In this document: piece after piece, positions 34,101-45,189 of the stretch
How the letters are laid out: every line of letters starts with the position of its first letter
Position numbering within the stretch: position 1 is the stretch's first letter
Notes under the pieces: generated by a model
What the model was told of the DNA's origin: nothing
Database searches by the model: none
What the model saw: only the letters and a program-made list of their open reading frames with translations
Assembly: GCF_008831285.2 (NCBI RefSeq)
Contig: NC_045141.1
Coordinates: forward strand, 2,668,001-2,732,000
DNA from: Nymphaea colorata
Lineage: Eukaryota > Streptophyta > Magnoliopsida > Nymphaeales > Nymphaeaceae
Direction: 5' to 3'
Length of the DNA: 64,000 nucleotides
Program-made: the position numbers and the translations under genes

Positions 34101-35478
34101 AGTCCATCAATAGCCGAACCAATCCCAATCTTCTGCCCCGTCACCAAGTCCTGCAGAAAACACCGATCAGCAGAAAAGATCAGATTACAGTTCAGTTCTT
34201 TAGTAATACTGCTGACAGATAGCAAATTCACAGGAATATTGGGAACATGAAGAGCATTATGAAGACAGTATTTATTTAACAAGGACAAACTCCTTTTTCC
34301 AGCCACAGAGATAGAAGAACCATCAGCCATAGATACACGTTGCTGCCCCGAAGACAATTTGTATTCTTGGAACATCTTAGGGTCCCCTGTCATATGATGC
34401 GTACCACCACTGTCAACAATCCAATCACCATGTGAGGAATTACCTTGGTCACTAGTAGCCACGAGAGCTTGGGCTAACTTAGCCCCCTCAAACGTGGAAG
34501 TATCCTCCTGAGTAGTAGACAGCCGGCTGATATACGCTTGCAGTTCTTTGATTTGATCGGAGGAAAGCTTAGATTTGGCAACATTTGACGGACTACTCTG
34601 ACTAGGCTCAGGCACAGAAGGACTCCGGTGGCTAGAAGGAGGACGACCCCGGACAAGCCGCCTCTCAGGATGAAGATCCCAACAAAAATCAACAGAATGT
34701 CCTGATTTGTTGCACTGGCTACACCGCCGAACAGGACGCTGTCCAATCCCAGAAACACGACTAACAAAGGCTGAAGGAGAACTCCCCTGACTGGTGTCAA
34801 TATGCATCACCTGTCGACGCTGTTCTTCAGATTCCACACGGGCATACACCTCTTCAATTCCGGGGACCTCGTCACAATTAAGAATTTGGCTCCTAATGGA
34901 TTCAAATTCATCGCGTAAGCCTCCGAGGAAAAGAAACGTCCGATCCATCCATTCTTTGTCCCAGTACAAGGCATGATCAGACCCACAGTGCCAGTCATCA
35001 TTCACATGGTAGTCAAGTTCCTCCCACTTAGTCTTTAGGGCTGCAAAGAAGGCGGCTACAGACAAGTCACCCTGTTTAAGAGAGTATATGCTACGTTTGA
35101 TTTGGTACGTACGCAATACTCTCTTCTTACGGCCATACATCCGTGCAAGCACAGTCCACATGTCGTAGGCAGTCGATTTACGCAAGATCAAAGGCTGAAT
35201 ATCTGCAGAAACAGAACTAATAATCCATACTTTAACCTGACTATCTTCCAACGTCCAAGTAGCCCATCGCGGATCGGTTTTTGAAGGTGCAGCTTCTCCC
35301 CAGTAATGTAGGGCAGGCGACCACGACTGGTTATCCCAATTTCTAGGGCAGCCGACCAAGAGAGATAGTTATCCTTGTTCAGCCGGATGGAGGTGACTTG
35401 AACAGGCAAGATCTCGCTCTTGGTATTGCTGCCCGAGTCTAGGGCATCATCGATCTTGAGGGACATCTCCTCGGCCAT
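31183..35478 (-). pseudogene. Family IV copia gag-pol with two frameshifts
   Basis: Translation would start at 35478 (MAEEMSLKIDDALDSG). A one-base shift near 35305 (after LPYITGE) moves to the long frame that ends at 31895. This holds the zinc knuckle CSQCNKSGHSVDFC, protease WIVDSGGTHHMTG, the integrase zinc-binding pair and the triad in HSDVWGP, RIDNAREY and AERKNRH. RT follows with YVDDMIVTG. A second shift after GIEIARSE (near 32030) leads to the last frame, to 31183, with SQRKYTLDLLKETG and RNase H YSDVDWAGC, ending LEGEC. All catalytic residues remain, so only two indels separate it from an open frame. Confidence 0.88.
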
Positions 35479-35805
35479 CACAATCACCAAGGAGAAAGAA
35501 TACCCAGCACCAGAGACGACAAACAAGAGGCAGCGGCGCTGGACGGCGGTGGTGTGGAAGAGAGCGACGGCGGTGGGCAGCGGTGGCGCGGGACGGCGGC
35601 GGCGCTGAAATGGGCGACGGCGGCGCTGGACAGCGGCAACGCAGCAGAGAACAACCGCGCTGGACGATGGCGGCGCAGCTGGCAGCGCTGGACGGCGGCG
35701 GCGCAGCAGCGGCAGAAAAAAACGGCGGAAACAGCAGCGGCAAAGAAACACGGCGGAAACACGATTATCACACCAACGATCTCTCACGCGTTGGCTCTGA
35801 TACCA

Positions 35806-36083
35806 TGTAGAAACACACACCAAGATGGAGAGAAAGAAAAGGAACACACAATATACGTGGAAAACCTCAAAGAGAGGTGAAAAACCACGGAGAAGCTCTA
35901 ACCTAGGTGCACAACCGCAACCCTAGGAGAGAGAAAATGTTATTCCACTTAATCAACAATTACACCATAAGTGGGATTAAATAAGAGGGAAAAACGTCTA
36001 GGGTACCGAGCCACTCTCGGTACCCGTGCCCATGGGACCGGGTCTGGATCCAGACCCGGTTCCCTATACATGATATGTTAACA
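35806..36083 (-). repeat. 5' LTR of the antisense family IV copia
   Basis: It matches 30911-31188 with one visible substitution. It is flanked on the left by the primer site complement and on the right by AACAC. Confidence 0.93.
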
Positions 36084-36088
36084 AACAC

Positions 36089-36137
36089 TATTGTTGATGA
36101 CAAGCCTATTGCTTTGAGAAAAGGAAAAAATAGTGTA
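36089..36137 (+). pseudogene. Old copia remnant, part 2 (integrase-RT linker)
   Basis: The short + strand segment reads DDKPIALRKGKNSVLC. This matches the conserved (L/K)PIALRKGxRxC linker between integrase and RT of copia elements. It continues part 1 directly if the nested elements and their duplications are removed. It is cut at 36145 by a DNA transposon. Confidence 0.7.
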
Positions 36138-36145
36138 CTTTGCAT

Positions 36146-37052
36146 CTATGTGACATAGGCGCCGGTGTAGATGCGGGTGCTGGTGCGGCACATGTCAAAG
36201 AAATTTGGGTGCGAGCGTGTGGCTATGCATATATCATAGTCACAAAATGATTTTTTTTTTGAAAAAAATGTGACAAAAACATGATTAAGTAAATTACCAT
36301 TTAAAACTTAAACAACAATGCTGTTTTTTGAAAAAAAATGTTTAAATAAAAAAAAGTGAAAAAACGAGTTTTTTTCTTGACTTTTCCTTTTTTCATTTAT
36401 TCATTTTTTCACTTTCTTTAATGTGGAACTGTTTTCTTTTCATTTTCTAATTTTTATTTGTTGCAAATATACTTATTTTTTTATGTTTGTGTTATTAATG
36501 TGTCAGTTATTTTATTTTTCCCTCATTTGTATTTTTTTAATTTTTTAAAAATTTACTATATTTCTTCCATATTTTTCTCTTTTTGTTCAAGCTCGCTGTC
36601 TTATACATGAGAAAAACTTTGCGTTTAAAATGCGAGAAAGTTTCTTGTAACTATGATATATATATAATTATATATATATATATAATGCTAATGTTTACAT
36701 TTATTTATTTTTACTGAAAATTAAGTTTTTTTCAAGGGTCATTTTGCTTGCTGGGTGCATTTTATATTGAATGCGAATGTTGAGTGCATTTTAAGGGCAC
36801 ATAGAAATAGAATGTAATTTATTTTTAAAATTTTAAATTGAATAAAGTAAAGCTCTTTTAAAATATAGGCAGTCAGGCATATAGTGCATTTTAAGAGCAG
36901 TTAATTTTTAAATTTTTAAATTAATAAAATAAAGCTTTTTTTTTAAGAAAAGGTAAGCAGCTTGGTTGAAGGACAGAAGGGATAATAGTCTGTTTGCATA
37001 GCAGTCTTTTGCTGTCTTCCTTTTTAAAGAGAAAGAGAAAGCTAAAAGTTTG

Positions 37053-37096
<44 letters not shown>

Positions 37097-37707
37097 TGTG
37101 CCTTTGGCTCTCTTCCTTTTTAGGAAGAGAGAGAGAAAGCTGAAAGTTTGAAAAGAAAGAGAGAGGGGAGGGAAAAATAGGAGGGAAACGAAAAAAGGGA
37201 GAGCTATGTGACATGGGTGTAGGGTGCGGGGTGCGGGTGCTGGTGTAGGATGCAGCAAGACCATATGAACTTTTTTTGTCAAGGTTACCTTAATCTCATA
37301 CAAAATTCAAAGTTTTATTAAATAAATAGGGAAGGAGAGAGAGAAGAGGGGGAAAGGAAGAGAAAAAGTTAGACGAAGGAAAAAAATGAAAAAAAAAAAA
37401 CATGAGAAAAGAAGAACGAGTGCGGTCACCAACACCCGATTCGGTTTGGCCAAGTTGGGTGCCATGTCGAGCCACACCCACACCTGCACCTGAGACGACG
37501 TGGGTGCGCCACCATATTTGGCACACCCATGTTACTTAGGGGGAGAGGAAAAGTGGAAAACAGGGAGAGAAAAAATTAAAATCAGGTGTGGCTTGAGTGC
37601 GTGTCGGAGCTGCACCAATATCTACACCCGCACCTGTGTCCGCACCCACACCCACATCATGTTGACATGGGTGTTAAGGTGCATTTCAAAGCACCTGTAT
37701 GACTGAG
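36146..37707. mobile_element. Second non-autonomous transposon with 8-bp TSD and GTGACATAGG-type end
   Basis: CTTTGCAT occurs on both sides (36138-36145 and 37708-37715), and the old copia linker resumes after the right copy (CIPSSKFL, like HPISNFVS). The left end is CTATGTGACATAGGCGC. The right end read inward is CTCAGTCATACAGGTGC, a diverged inverted repeat (11 of 17). Inside the left end are GGTGTAGATGCGGGTGCTGGTGC-type repeats. Inside the right end, on the other strand, CACCCGCACC and CACACCCACACC types are dense (37440-37665), with an internal copy at 37203-37255. There is no transposase. The middle is very AT-rich and shares about 380 bp, inverted, with 42912-43285. A (GA)n run lies near 37058-37092. 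Confidence 0.65.
37058..37092. repeat. (GA)n microsatellite
   Basis: About 17 GA units lie inside the transposon at 36146-37707. Confidence 0.9.
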
Positions 37708-37715
37708 CTTTGCAT

Positions 37716-38355
37716 CCCATCTTCCAAGTTTCTTTAGAAAGAAGACTTTGATGATATATGGAAGATTTTATATCTACATTGTCTGCCATTTTGGTTCCTC
37801 TAACTCATCACTTGTGTTTCGTAGATCTCGAACGGATACAAGCCATGCAAGAAAAAAGTGGACCCATTGCTATATTGTGATATGTGGGATTTAGTGGTGC
37901 CTCTTGCATACACATATATTATTGGGTACAATTGGATTTACACCATTAAATACAATCTCAATGAGTCTATCAAATGTAGGAAGGTTGGTGGTGAAAGGAT
38001 ACTTAGTATGTACAGAGTAGATTTCTTTGTTACATTCTCCTTAGTTGCACGTCTTGGAACTATCAATCTTGTTTGCGTTGTGCACTATGGGTGAGTTTAT
38101 GTCAGTTAGATGTGAATAGTGCCTTTTTGTATGGTGACTTGATTGATACTATGGACCTGCAACAACTGTTAGCGTTTGAGGTTTGGAGTCATAAGGTATG
38201 TAAGATCAAAAAGGCTATACATGGGCTGAAATAGATCTTTGGTATGTTATGTGGTTTTAAATTCTTTTTGTACGTCAGCTTTTGGGTTTAACATGTTACC
38301 ATCAGACAATTCATTATTTATCAAGAAGACTTCTAGGGCATAATTGTCAGATAGT
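37716..38355 (+). pseudogene. Old copia remnant, part 3 (reverse transcriptase)
   Basis: The + strand fragments read NWIYTIKYNLNESIKC (about 37929), RVDFFVTFSLVARLGTINLV (38012-38070), QLDVNSAFLYGDLID (about 38100-38145), KVCKIKKAIHGLK (about 38192-38230) and DNSLFIKKTS (about 38310-38335). These are consecutive RT motifs of copia elements, from the fingers to just before the YVDD box. There are many stops. No LTR of this element was found on either side, so it is an internal relic. Confidence 0.72.
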
Positions 38356-38530
38356 AGTAATAGCAAGGCTTAGACTTGTTCTTGTATTTGTGGAAAAAAA
38401 AAGAAACTCTTTCATGAGTTTTCGGTGTCAAATTGTATGTGTATAACTAGACTAGGAAACTAGTTAGTACAATAGTAAGTTTTTTGTATTTGAATTTACT
38501 CCAGTTGCTCACATTTGAAGCCTACCAAAT

Positions 38531-39200
38531 TCATACATTTTTAGAATCAAATCTTCTAGCATTGAACTTTGAATATTCATAATTGGCATGTTTTCTCTCA
38601 TAGGGATCTGAATAAACTCTCTTCATGAATGATATTCTATTCTTTGATATATCGTGATCTTGATTTGGAGGGACACATCTAGGAGCTCCTTCTGGCCATA
38701 TTTTTGAATAATATTTAAGATATAAAGAATAAGCCATGCAGTGTAGGAGAGTATTGCTCTTATCCCATCTTTCTACTAGTATTGAATCAATGCGATAAAA
38801 AACTCTGAATTATCAAGTGCAATACATTTCTTTTCGTGCTTGAAAATTATAGACTGATTTTTGCTCAACCATATTATCCCACATCTTGGCTGAGATTTGT
38901 ACAAGTTATACGTTTCGTCATAAACCTTATGAAGCATAGACTCATCCTTATCCACTTCCCTCAGCATGCACCAAATTGACTATGTGAACTCCAAAAAATA
39001 TGTCAATCTATCCTTCTATTTATCATCTATAATAATGTTCTTAATTGTTTGAGCTTTCACCTCATATTCAGCATGGTAGAATTTCCAATCTTTGTCAGCC
39101 ACCATATGAACTAATGCTTGCTTTACTCATCTATTTATATGCCTATAATTATGTCAATTCCTTCCCATGGAAATTTTTCTAATTCTGCAACAATATGCAT
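38531..39200 (-). pseudogene. hAT-type transposase relic (tentative)
   Basis: Minus-strand pieces read LVHMVADKDWKFYHAEYEV-like sequence, then WCMLREVDKDESMLHKVYDE (about 38900-38967), then AYSLYLKYY with WPEGAPRCVPPNQD (38640-38735). The order resembles the region of plant hAT transposases between DUF659 and the dimerisation domain: a VDxDxPxLxxVY segment followed by an AYxLNPxYY segment. It is in at least three frames, with no ends or duplications identified. It is not obviously the same copy type as the hAT at 52012. Confidence 0.5.
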
Positions 39201-39437
39201 AAATTGTAAGTGGACAACCACGAAGTCACTTCTCCAAAAGGCTTGGACTAATGTGTTTATTACTAATAAATTTGGAGTGTTCGCTGCAAGGCTTTCATGA
39301 GTTGCATATTCTAATTTGGGCTCCCCTATGTTTAAAAACTGAAATGGGTGACTGAAGATATGACTTACACTAATTATTCAATTTTTAAATACAGACACAT
39401 GCTGTAAACAATCAATTAGTTGACTTCTTCCTTGCAG

Positions 39438-39531
39438 GACCAAGCGATGCACCTCTTGCACCTGGCACCTTCGAGGCCTTTGTAAAGGTTCCAAGTTTAC
39501 TACGTCCTCATACACAAATTTTTTGTACAAG
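39438..39531 (+). CDS. DUF4091/GH123-like gene, exon
   Basis: The acceptor is CCTTGCAG|GAC and the donor ACAAG|GTGACT. It completes the split Gly codon and reads GPSDAPLAPGTFEAFVKVPS then LLRPHTQIFCT, leaving two bases. The match to the family is continuous with the previous exon across a 15.9-kb intron, so the nested insertions did not remove coding sequence. Confidence 0.87.
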
Positions 39532-40628
39532 GTGACTGTTCAGTCAATATCGGATTTCTATGCTACTTCTTTCTTTAAAATTATGCATGTTTTGTATTCA
39601 GAATCTCATAAATGAATAATTTATTTATAGTTATTCTTGTGAATTTCGTAATGATACTTGTAGTTTGATGGTAAAAGTTATTCCGGCAAATGAGTATTTG
39701 TGATGTGTTTTCTGAACTATGTTACTGACTCTTGTGGTAGAGCTTCAAGGTGGCATTGTACTTAAGTATAGGAAAGGTGGTACAGGAGTTTTATTAAAGT
39801 TAACTTCATCTTTCTTTAGCTTGTACTGTCAATTTTGCTGCTTAGAATTGCCAAAGTAATATATTGTATTAACAGTAATAATCTTAGTTGACTTAGACTT
39901 GCCTGAATAAACTCAGGTTGCCCACGAACTGGCTGATGGGTGGAGTATTGACTCAAATGCAACAGAATCCTAGGGGTCTCAATTCTGGATTGACTGAATT
40001 GGTGGAACTTGGAAGCAGTTAAATTGGCTCGGGACCATCAAAATTTTTACTGTATCATTCAACATAGGTTCTAATAAGTAATAACATGCAACTTCATGGC
40101 ATCAAAAACAATTTATGAATTACAGTTTAGCCCTAGAAGCTCCTAAACCCTACTATGTTTCTGTGTGAGTATTGCTAAGACATTACATCAGAATTTGAAA
40201 CTAATAATACATATAAAAAGTAAACGACCTAGTCTTACTCGTTACGAAATTTGCAGCCAAACTGGGAGTCTAAAATAGTCCAAGGACCAGTGAGACCATG
40301 GTATTATGGTAATTGGTAAGTGGCAAACTTGTAATTTTCAGCTATGACCAGGGGTAGTAATTAGCTAATTGAGATTAATTATGCTAATCATGATTAAGTT
40401 TAGCTAATGACAGTTTAAGAGCTTAAACACCCAATTAATGATGGATTATAGCTCTTAAGCTATTAGACACTAAGCTAAACCAGAATTGAAACTAATCATT
40501 TAAATTTAATTAATGGAATAAACTTTCTCAAAATGTATTATTGTTTTTCTAAACTCTTCAAGATAGAATAATATAAACTATAAAGTATAATATAATAAGT
40601 GATAAAAAAATATAATAACTTTTGGCTA
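39532..40628. other. Intron sequence, nothing recognised
   Basis: AT-rich non-coding sequence. A run of alternating TTAGCTAAT-type motifs (about 40355-40470) is the only local structure. Confidence 0.45.
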
Positions 40629-42690
40629 TAAACAGGGGTTGCCCCCCCTTCTTTGGGATCCAAAGTGAGGAAGAGGAAGAGAGAGAGGAGGAGAAAGAGA
40701 GAGAAAGGAGAGAGGGAGAAAGAGAGAGTAGAGAGAGAAAATAGAGGAGGGAGAATTATTTCTCTCGCTCATTATAATCACCTGGAGCATAGATTTTGCC
40801 AAAATATCAGGTATAATGAAAGTTATTGCAATTTTTCTGATTACATACTAAATTTTAGATTGTTTACCGTAGAAATTTCAATTGCTTCTCTATGCACTTT
40901 ACTACTATTTTTTACGATTCCGACAGATCATAATCCAAAAGTGGTAGGTGAGATGTTGCCGAATTTTTGTTAGAAACATTGAACCCGCTCAGTTTGCGCA
41001 TAGCGCATACGAGCAACCAACGAACTGTGCCAATAGTGGTCGTGTACTCGTATGGCTTAATTGTCTAGGCTGCATTAAAATTATGTCGAACCGTGCACTG
41101 TTTTGCTGTATAGTGAAACTTGACAGTGGGCTATACTAGGCTATTGGACCTAGCTTGCCTTAATCGACCATGATTACTAGTAAATCTTGGTCGGCTATGA
41201 TCCAGCTTTGGGTAGACTACCTTGGCCATACCCAAAGTCGAGATGAAGTCGGGGGCAGACAATTGGCTACACAGAGTTTTAGTTAAGATTTATTGTTAAT
41301 AATATATAATTAGATTAATCACGTAGTTTATAGAGTGCTTAGACTAGCAAAGTTGAGATTTAGCAGGCTTAAATTAAGTTGCACGTTTAAGCAAATGGCT
41401 TAAGTTAATTAAATTGAGTTTGATTCTTTGAATTCATGCATATATGCGTGTTATTTAGTTGTATCTGTTTTTGTAAGTACGTGCCACTCTCAAATAGGAA
41501 ACTCATGCTATGTTGGTTATACAGGCTCGATATTGAGTTCCAAGAGTGAGTTGTTTAATGATAAACTCGTGCTTTAGCTTTGAGATGAACATATTTGATA
41601 ATGCAAGCAGGGTATGATGATGGATGTGAAAGTATGCTCAAACATTGAATTGATTGAGCATGATGGTTGTTTATTTACTTTACGCAAATGTTTGCTCATG
41701 GCCTGAGTTATCATTATGATGTGGGCAACGGCCTGAGGCGGGTTTTATATTTCCGTATTGATAGTATAAGAGGAAAGTCCGAGAAAGGCTCAGTGTACTG
41801 GAAATGAAAAGTTTGAGATCCGCACATGTTGCGACTATAAAGAGTCGAACCCAACTGTAAAATATAAAAAGGGCCAAGGTTGGTGGCGCAGGGGTCCGGG
41901 GACCCATGTGATTGGAACCTTGCTTGAATGCAGGGATTATGTATAAAGTGCTCCTTCTCCGGACTACTTAGAGGAGCCCATCCTCGGCATGAGGCAACGA
42001 GTGTGGGGTGTAGTTACTGCATTAACACAATTGAGCTCAACGCAATGCGAGTCATGGTAGTGGTTACCCCAATCTATGCCAAATTTCCGGTGACTCAGTG
42101 TTTGGACTGTAAGTTGCACAACGGTCCGCCCTAAATACACCAACGAGCTATGTTCACTTATTTCCTTTTCTCTATTGTCACATATGTGATTGGTTTTTGT
42201 GTGGCTCAGATTGAGTCTGCTTTGTTGGAATGCCAAAGAAACCGGCAAACCAAGCTTCAGGACCTGCAGATAAGGGAAACCGTCCAATGGTCGACAGTTC
42301 CATCGATTGGAACGCCTTACCTTCCTTATCTAGAACACCACAACCTTGCATTTATATAGTCTCTTGAGAACCATAGACATCCCAGTGGAGAAATCCTTTT
42401 CATCGCTCTTTCAAGCACAACTTTAGATAGTTGCATTATCATTCCTTCCAAACCCCTGAAATACCAACCTCCAAACTATTGCCAATGCTGGAGTGGACCT
42501 GCATCTAGCGATATTACTCATCCACTATCCTTTTTGACGGCTACTAAACCTATTGTTTCTCAAGGTTATCCACCTAGGAACCCTAATAACTATACAATGA
42601 AATAAATCCAAAGCACTAGGAGATGGGACCAAAATAAAGATAAATACCTCATTGAATCACCCAACGAAATTAGCATCACCGGGCCACCTA
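40629..42690. other. Possible gypsy-like LTR or leader relic
   Basis: This stretch starts with a purine-rich tract of nearly only G and A (40665-40755). It continues with mixed sequence containing GATGTGGGCAACGGCCTGAGG (about 41720), GGTCCGGGGACCCATGTG (about 41894) and CGGCATGAGGCAACGAGTGTG (about 41984). Such motifs are common in long plant gypsy LTRs, but no terminal TG..CA pair or duplication was found. It shares no long match with the LTRs at 1-4845. Treat it as unexplained repetitive-looking DNA. Confidence 0.3.
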
Positions 42691-42932
42691 TGGACAACAA
42701 CTTAGAAGAACTAATAGAAACATACCACCATTTTGATAACTCAATCTACCAATATGAAGATCGTCCTGAAGAGTCAATAGGGTCTAATGATCCTCATTCT
42801 GAATCTGAAAAAATAGGGTGGATGCAGGTATATAAACAAAAGGAATGGGTGAAATATTGGAGGAAGGGAAAAGAAGAAGAAGCTTTGAGACTACTTCAAA
42901 CCATAGTTATAAATAACATCTCAGAGTTTTAA
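42414..42932 (+). pseudogene. Unrecognised coding-like stretch
   Basis: The + frame reads KPLKYQPPNYCQCWSGPAS and continues with one stop (about 42602) into a 81-codon open piece (42690-42932) rich in Glu, Asp and Asn and ending KGKEEEALRLLQTI. The Pro-rich then acidic composition and single stop suggest part of a retroelement or similar gag-like protein. I cannot name the family. It is not part of the host protein. Confidence 0.3.
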
Positions 42933-43285
42933 ACGGCGAGGTTTTTCTTGGGTATAATACAGCAGATTCGAAAAATATGGAAAAAAACAGTATTTTTTAA
43001 AAACATTAAAAAAACTAAAAATGTGGAAAAATAAAATAAGTGAGAAAATAATAACACAAACATCAAAAGATAAGTAGATTTGCAACAAATAAAAAGTAGA
43101 AAATTAAAAAAAAATGGCATTAAAAAATGAAAAAAATGAAAAAAAGTGAAAAAACTCGTTTTTTTCATTTTCACGTTTTTTAAAAAAAAAACCCGTTTTT
43201 TAAAGTTTTAAATGACATTTCATTTTCTCACGTTTTTTTTCTCGTTTTTTTCAAAAATAACTTGTTATTTGTGACTATAACTTTT
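42912..43285 (-). repeat. Dispersed AT-rich repeat, inverted copy of 36236-36640
   Basis: Reverse-complemented, this block follows 36236-36640 with the same order of words: GTCACAAA, GAAAAAAACG, TTTAAAACTTAAA-like, CACTTTTTTTCATT, TTTATTTGTTGCAAAT, ATGTTTGTGTTATTA and CGTTTAAAA near the end. One copy is inside the transposon at 36146-37707. The other stands alone in the next intron and may be a MITE-sized relative. The ends were not resolved. Confidence 0.6.
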
Positions 43286-45050
43286 CAAACTACAGTTGGG
43301 GAGTAGGCTTTTTTTTACTTTTACTTTGTATACATATAAAACAATGTATACACTTATGGTTAGGACAAATCGTGCTATGCACTAATTACATAGACAAGTT
43401 ATCTGTACGCAATATACAAATTGGGCCTACACCAACTACGTAGGTATGTGATTGTTCTGCTTCTACTACACAAAAAAGAAAAAGAAAAAGAACTCTATAT
43501 CTATTTCCTTTTCATGTTTAGTTGTGTATGACATTGGAACGTTACATCTAACCATTACACAATATCACTAAGAAGGAAGCTATAGTTGATTATAAAAAAA
43601 TAGACTAATTCATTGCATGTTATTTATTAGTTACTATTTGTAGTTGCATTCATAAACTATAGTAATTTAATTACATTTACTTGATGTTTATTTGTTATTA
43701 TAGATGTGTCCAATTTTTCATCAACTTGTAGTAAAAGTGCACTATAAAAACTTATTTTGCTGTGTCAACTCAGTGATTCTTGCCCTAGTAGTCAGCTGGC
43801 TTGAATCCCATTTACGGGTTTGCTAGTTATGATAATCAATATGTTTCTTTAACTCTTGTTTTGTGATACAATGTAAGTAGTTTAGCATACCAAGCAATCC
43901 CATCTAGGTGTTGGGTAAGTGATAGGATGCTCCTAGTATCAAGGCTCTATTATCTCCCACACGTGACCTCAAGAGTAATTGTAAAACTTCAGCCAGGCTA
44001 GACAAGACCTAGCCTTAAAACCCCACATGATACAACATGATTCCCACCCCTTACACTTAAGCATACAAACAAAATATAAAGGCATGGCACATATTACAAC
44101 TCGTAGCAACACAACATTATCTACAGGTAATTGAATTGAGTGGATTTAGTTAATAATAAGAAATTATGTAAGAAATAAAGAATGCAAGATGTTTGGCATG
44201 AACTTACCTAAGTCCAGCAAGTTATGTGTACAAAGTGCAAACCACCCAAGCGACTCCCTTAGGACAAGGCTGCCAGCACTAGACCAAGACTGGTCAGCTA
44301 TGGCCAACCAGACAGGTCTAAGGTTGCAGAACAAGTTTCCCACCCGGCAGCGAGATGGCAGGGAGGTTAGAAACCTTACCAACCTGAGCTAGCATGTAAC
44401 AGAGGAACCAGGGTAACAAATAACAATGAAGGGCTGGCAGCCTTCAAAGGTTCCTTTTGGCAGTGGTCGCTCACCTGACAGCAAACAAAGGCAGGCTGTC
44501 AATGAGGCACAGTGTCTTCCATTCCATGGTGGACGGCGTCATCTTCATCCTTCTCAGATGTTCTCCTCTGCTTCACCTTTCTCATCGTCCACTTGGTCCA
44601 GCTACCTCTCAGCCCTGGGTTCCATCTTGAGAGGGGGTCATAGGTAGGCCTGTACCACTAAGCCTGTATATTGGAACTAAGTGCATTTGGTTGCATAGTA
44701 GCAAAACTATTGATGAATCTTGTTTGCCTCTTAGCTATTATTTCTTTATGTTGAGTTTCAGTGAAATTGTCTTAGCGTATCAACCTAACTAGGCCAGTTG
44801 TTCACTTAAATCCATCTAAAACATCCAAAACTGCTGCAGCTTTCTGATTTTAATTTTCAGATCTATGTTGGTTTCTGTTTGGTGTTTAGAGTCAGTTGCA
44901 TGAATTTGAATTTGCAGGTAGTTGGATACTTGTTGCAGTAGCATGCTTGACTTAAAATTCTTCGGGCATAAAAATCATGAGTGCATAATCTTGCTAATGG
45001 TAGCTCCTAAGACAATGTAGCGATTTTATTTCATTGTTGTATTGTTGCAG
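43286..45050. other. Intron sequence before the last exon, nothing recognised
   Basis: No element or gene was identified. Short open frames at 44164-44647 on both strands have no family features. The region ends with a polypyrimidine tract and the acceptor ATTGTTGCAG. Confidence 0.45.
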
Positions 45051-45123
45051 TGAATGGGTCTTAGGTAATCGTGAGGATTTGGTCAAGGATATAACATCTG
45101 AACTGCAACCTGAGAATGGTGAG
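45051..45123 (+). CDS. DUF4091/GH123-like gene, last exon in the window
   Basis: The acceptor is TTGTTGCAG|TGAATGG and the donor GGTGAG|GTATGC. The first base completes a Ser codon, and the exon reads SEWVLGNREDLVKDITSEL then QPENGE, ending in phase 0. The family continues with an EWWTYVC-type segment, which I did not find up to 64000. The next intron is thus longer than 18.8 kb, or the gene is truncated here. A copia sits 66 bases into that intron. Confidence 0.87.
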
Positions 45124-45189
45124 GTATGCTGCTATTAGATTGCAGTTTGTCTCCCTTGATGCATGTGCAACTACTTGTTTCTTTAGTTT

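Larger units (their letters stand above)
30911..36083 (-). mobile_element. Family IV copia, antisense, near-identical LTRs
   Basis: LTRs of 278 bp lie at 30911-31188 (3') and 35806-36083 (5'), differing by one base that I can see (A/G in the CTGGATCCARACCC block). AACAC flanks both sides (30906-30910 and 36084-36088). Four of the five left duplication bases are the last bases of the neighbouring family III LTR. This element therefore entered after that one, exactly at its edge. The primer site complement GGCTCTGATACCA precedes 35806. Gag-pol is in three frames. Confidence 0.95.
11184..45123 (+). other. Host gene span: DUF4091 / GH123-like protein, internal exons only
   Basis: Six exons on the + strand splice in phase (169, 82, 94, 97, 94 and 73 bp) to 203 codons without a stop. 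All introns start with GT and end with AG. The product matches the central region of a conserved plant protein family with the DUF4091 domain, related to glycoside hydrolase family 123. I recognise this from recalled family sequences, not from a search. The N-terminal part (roughly 250-300 residues in the family) and the C-terminal half are absent from the window. The introns contain nearly all the transposons listed here. The substrate in plants is unknown. GH123 enzymes act on N-acetylgalactosaminides, but that cannot be assumed for this branch. Confidence 0.8.

Noticed and set aside
35420-35880. Several Ala/Arg-rich overlapping frames on both strands
   Set aside because: They arise from GGCGGCG repeats in the leader of the family IV copia. 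Only the MAEEMSL start at 35478 continues into gag.
44164-44647. Open frames on both strands before the last host exon
   Set aside because: They are short, without domain, repeat or splice context, and host family proteins have no matching segment.
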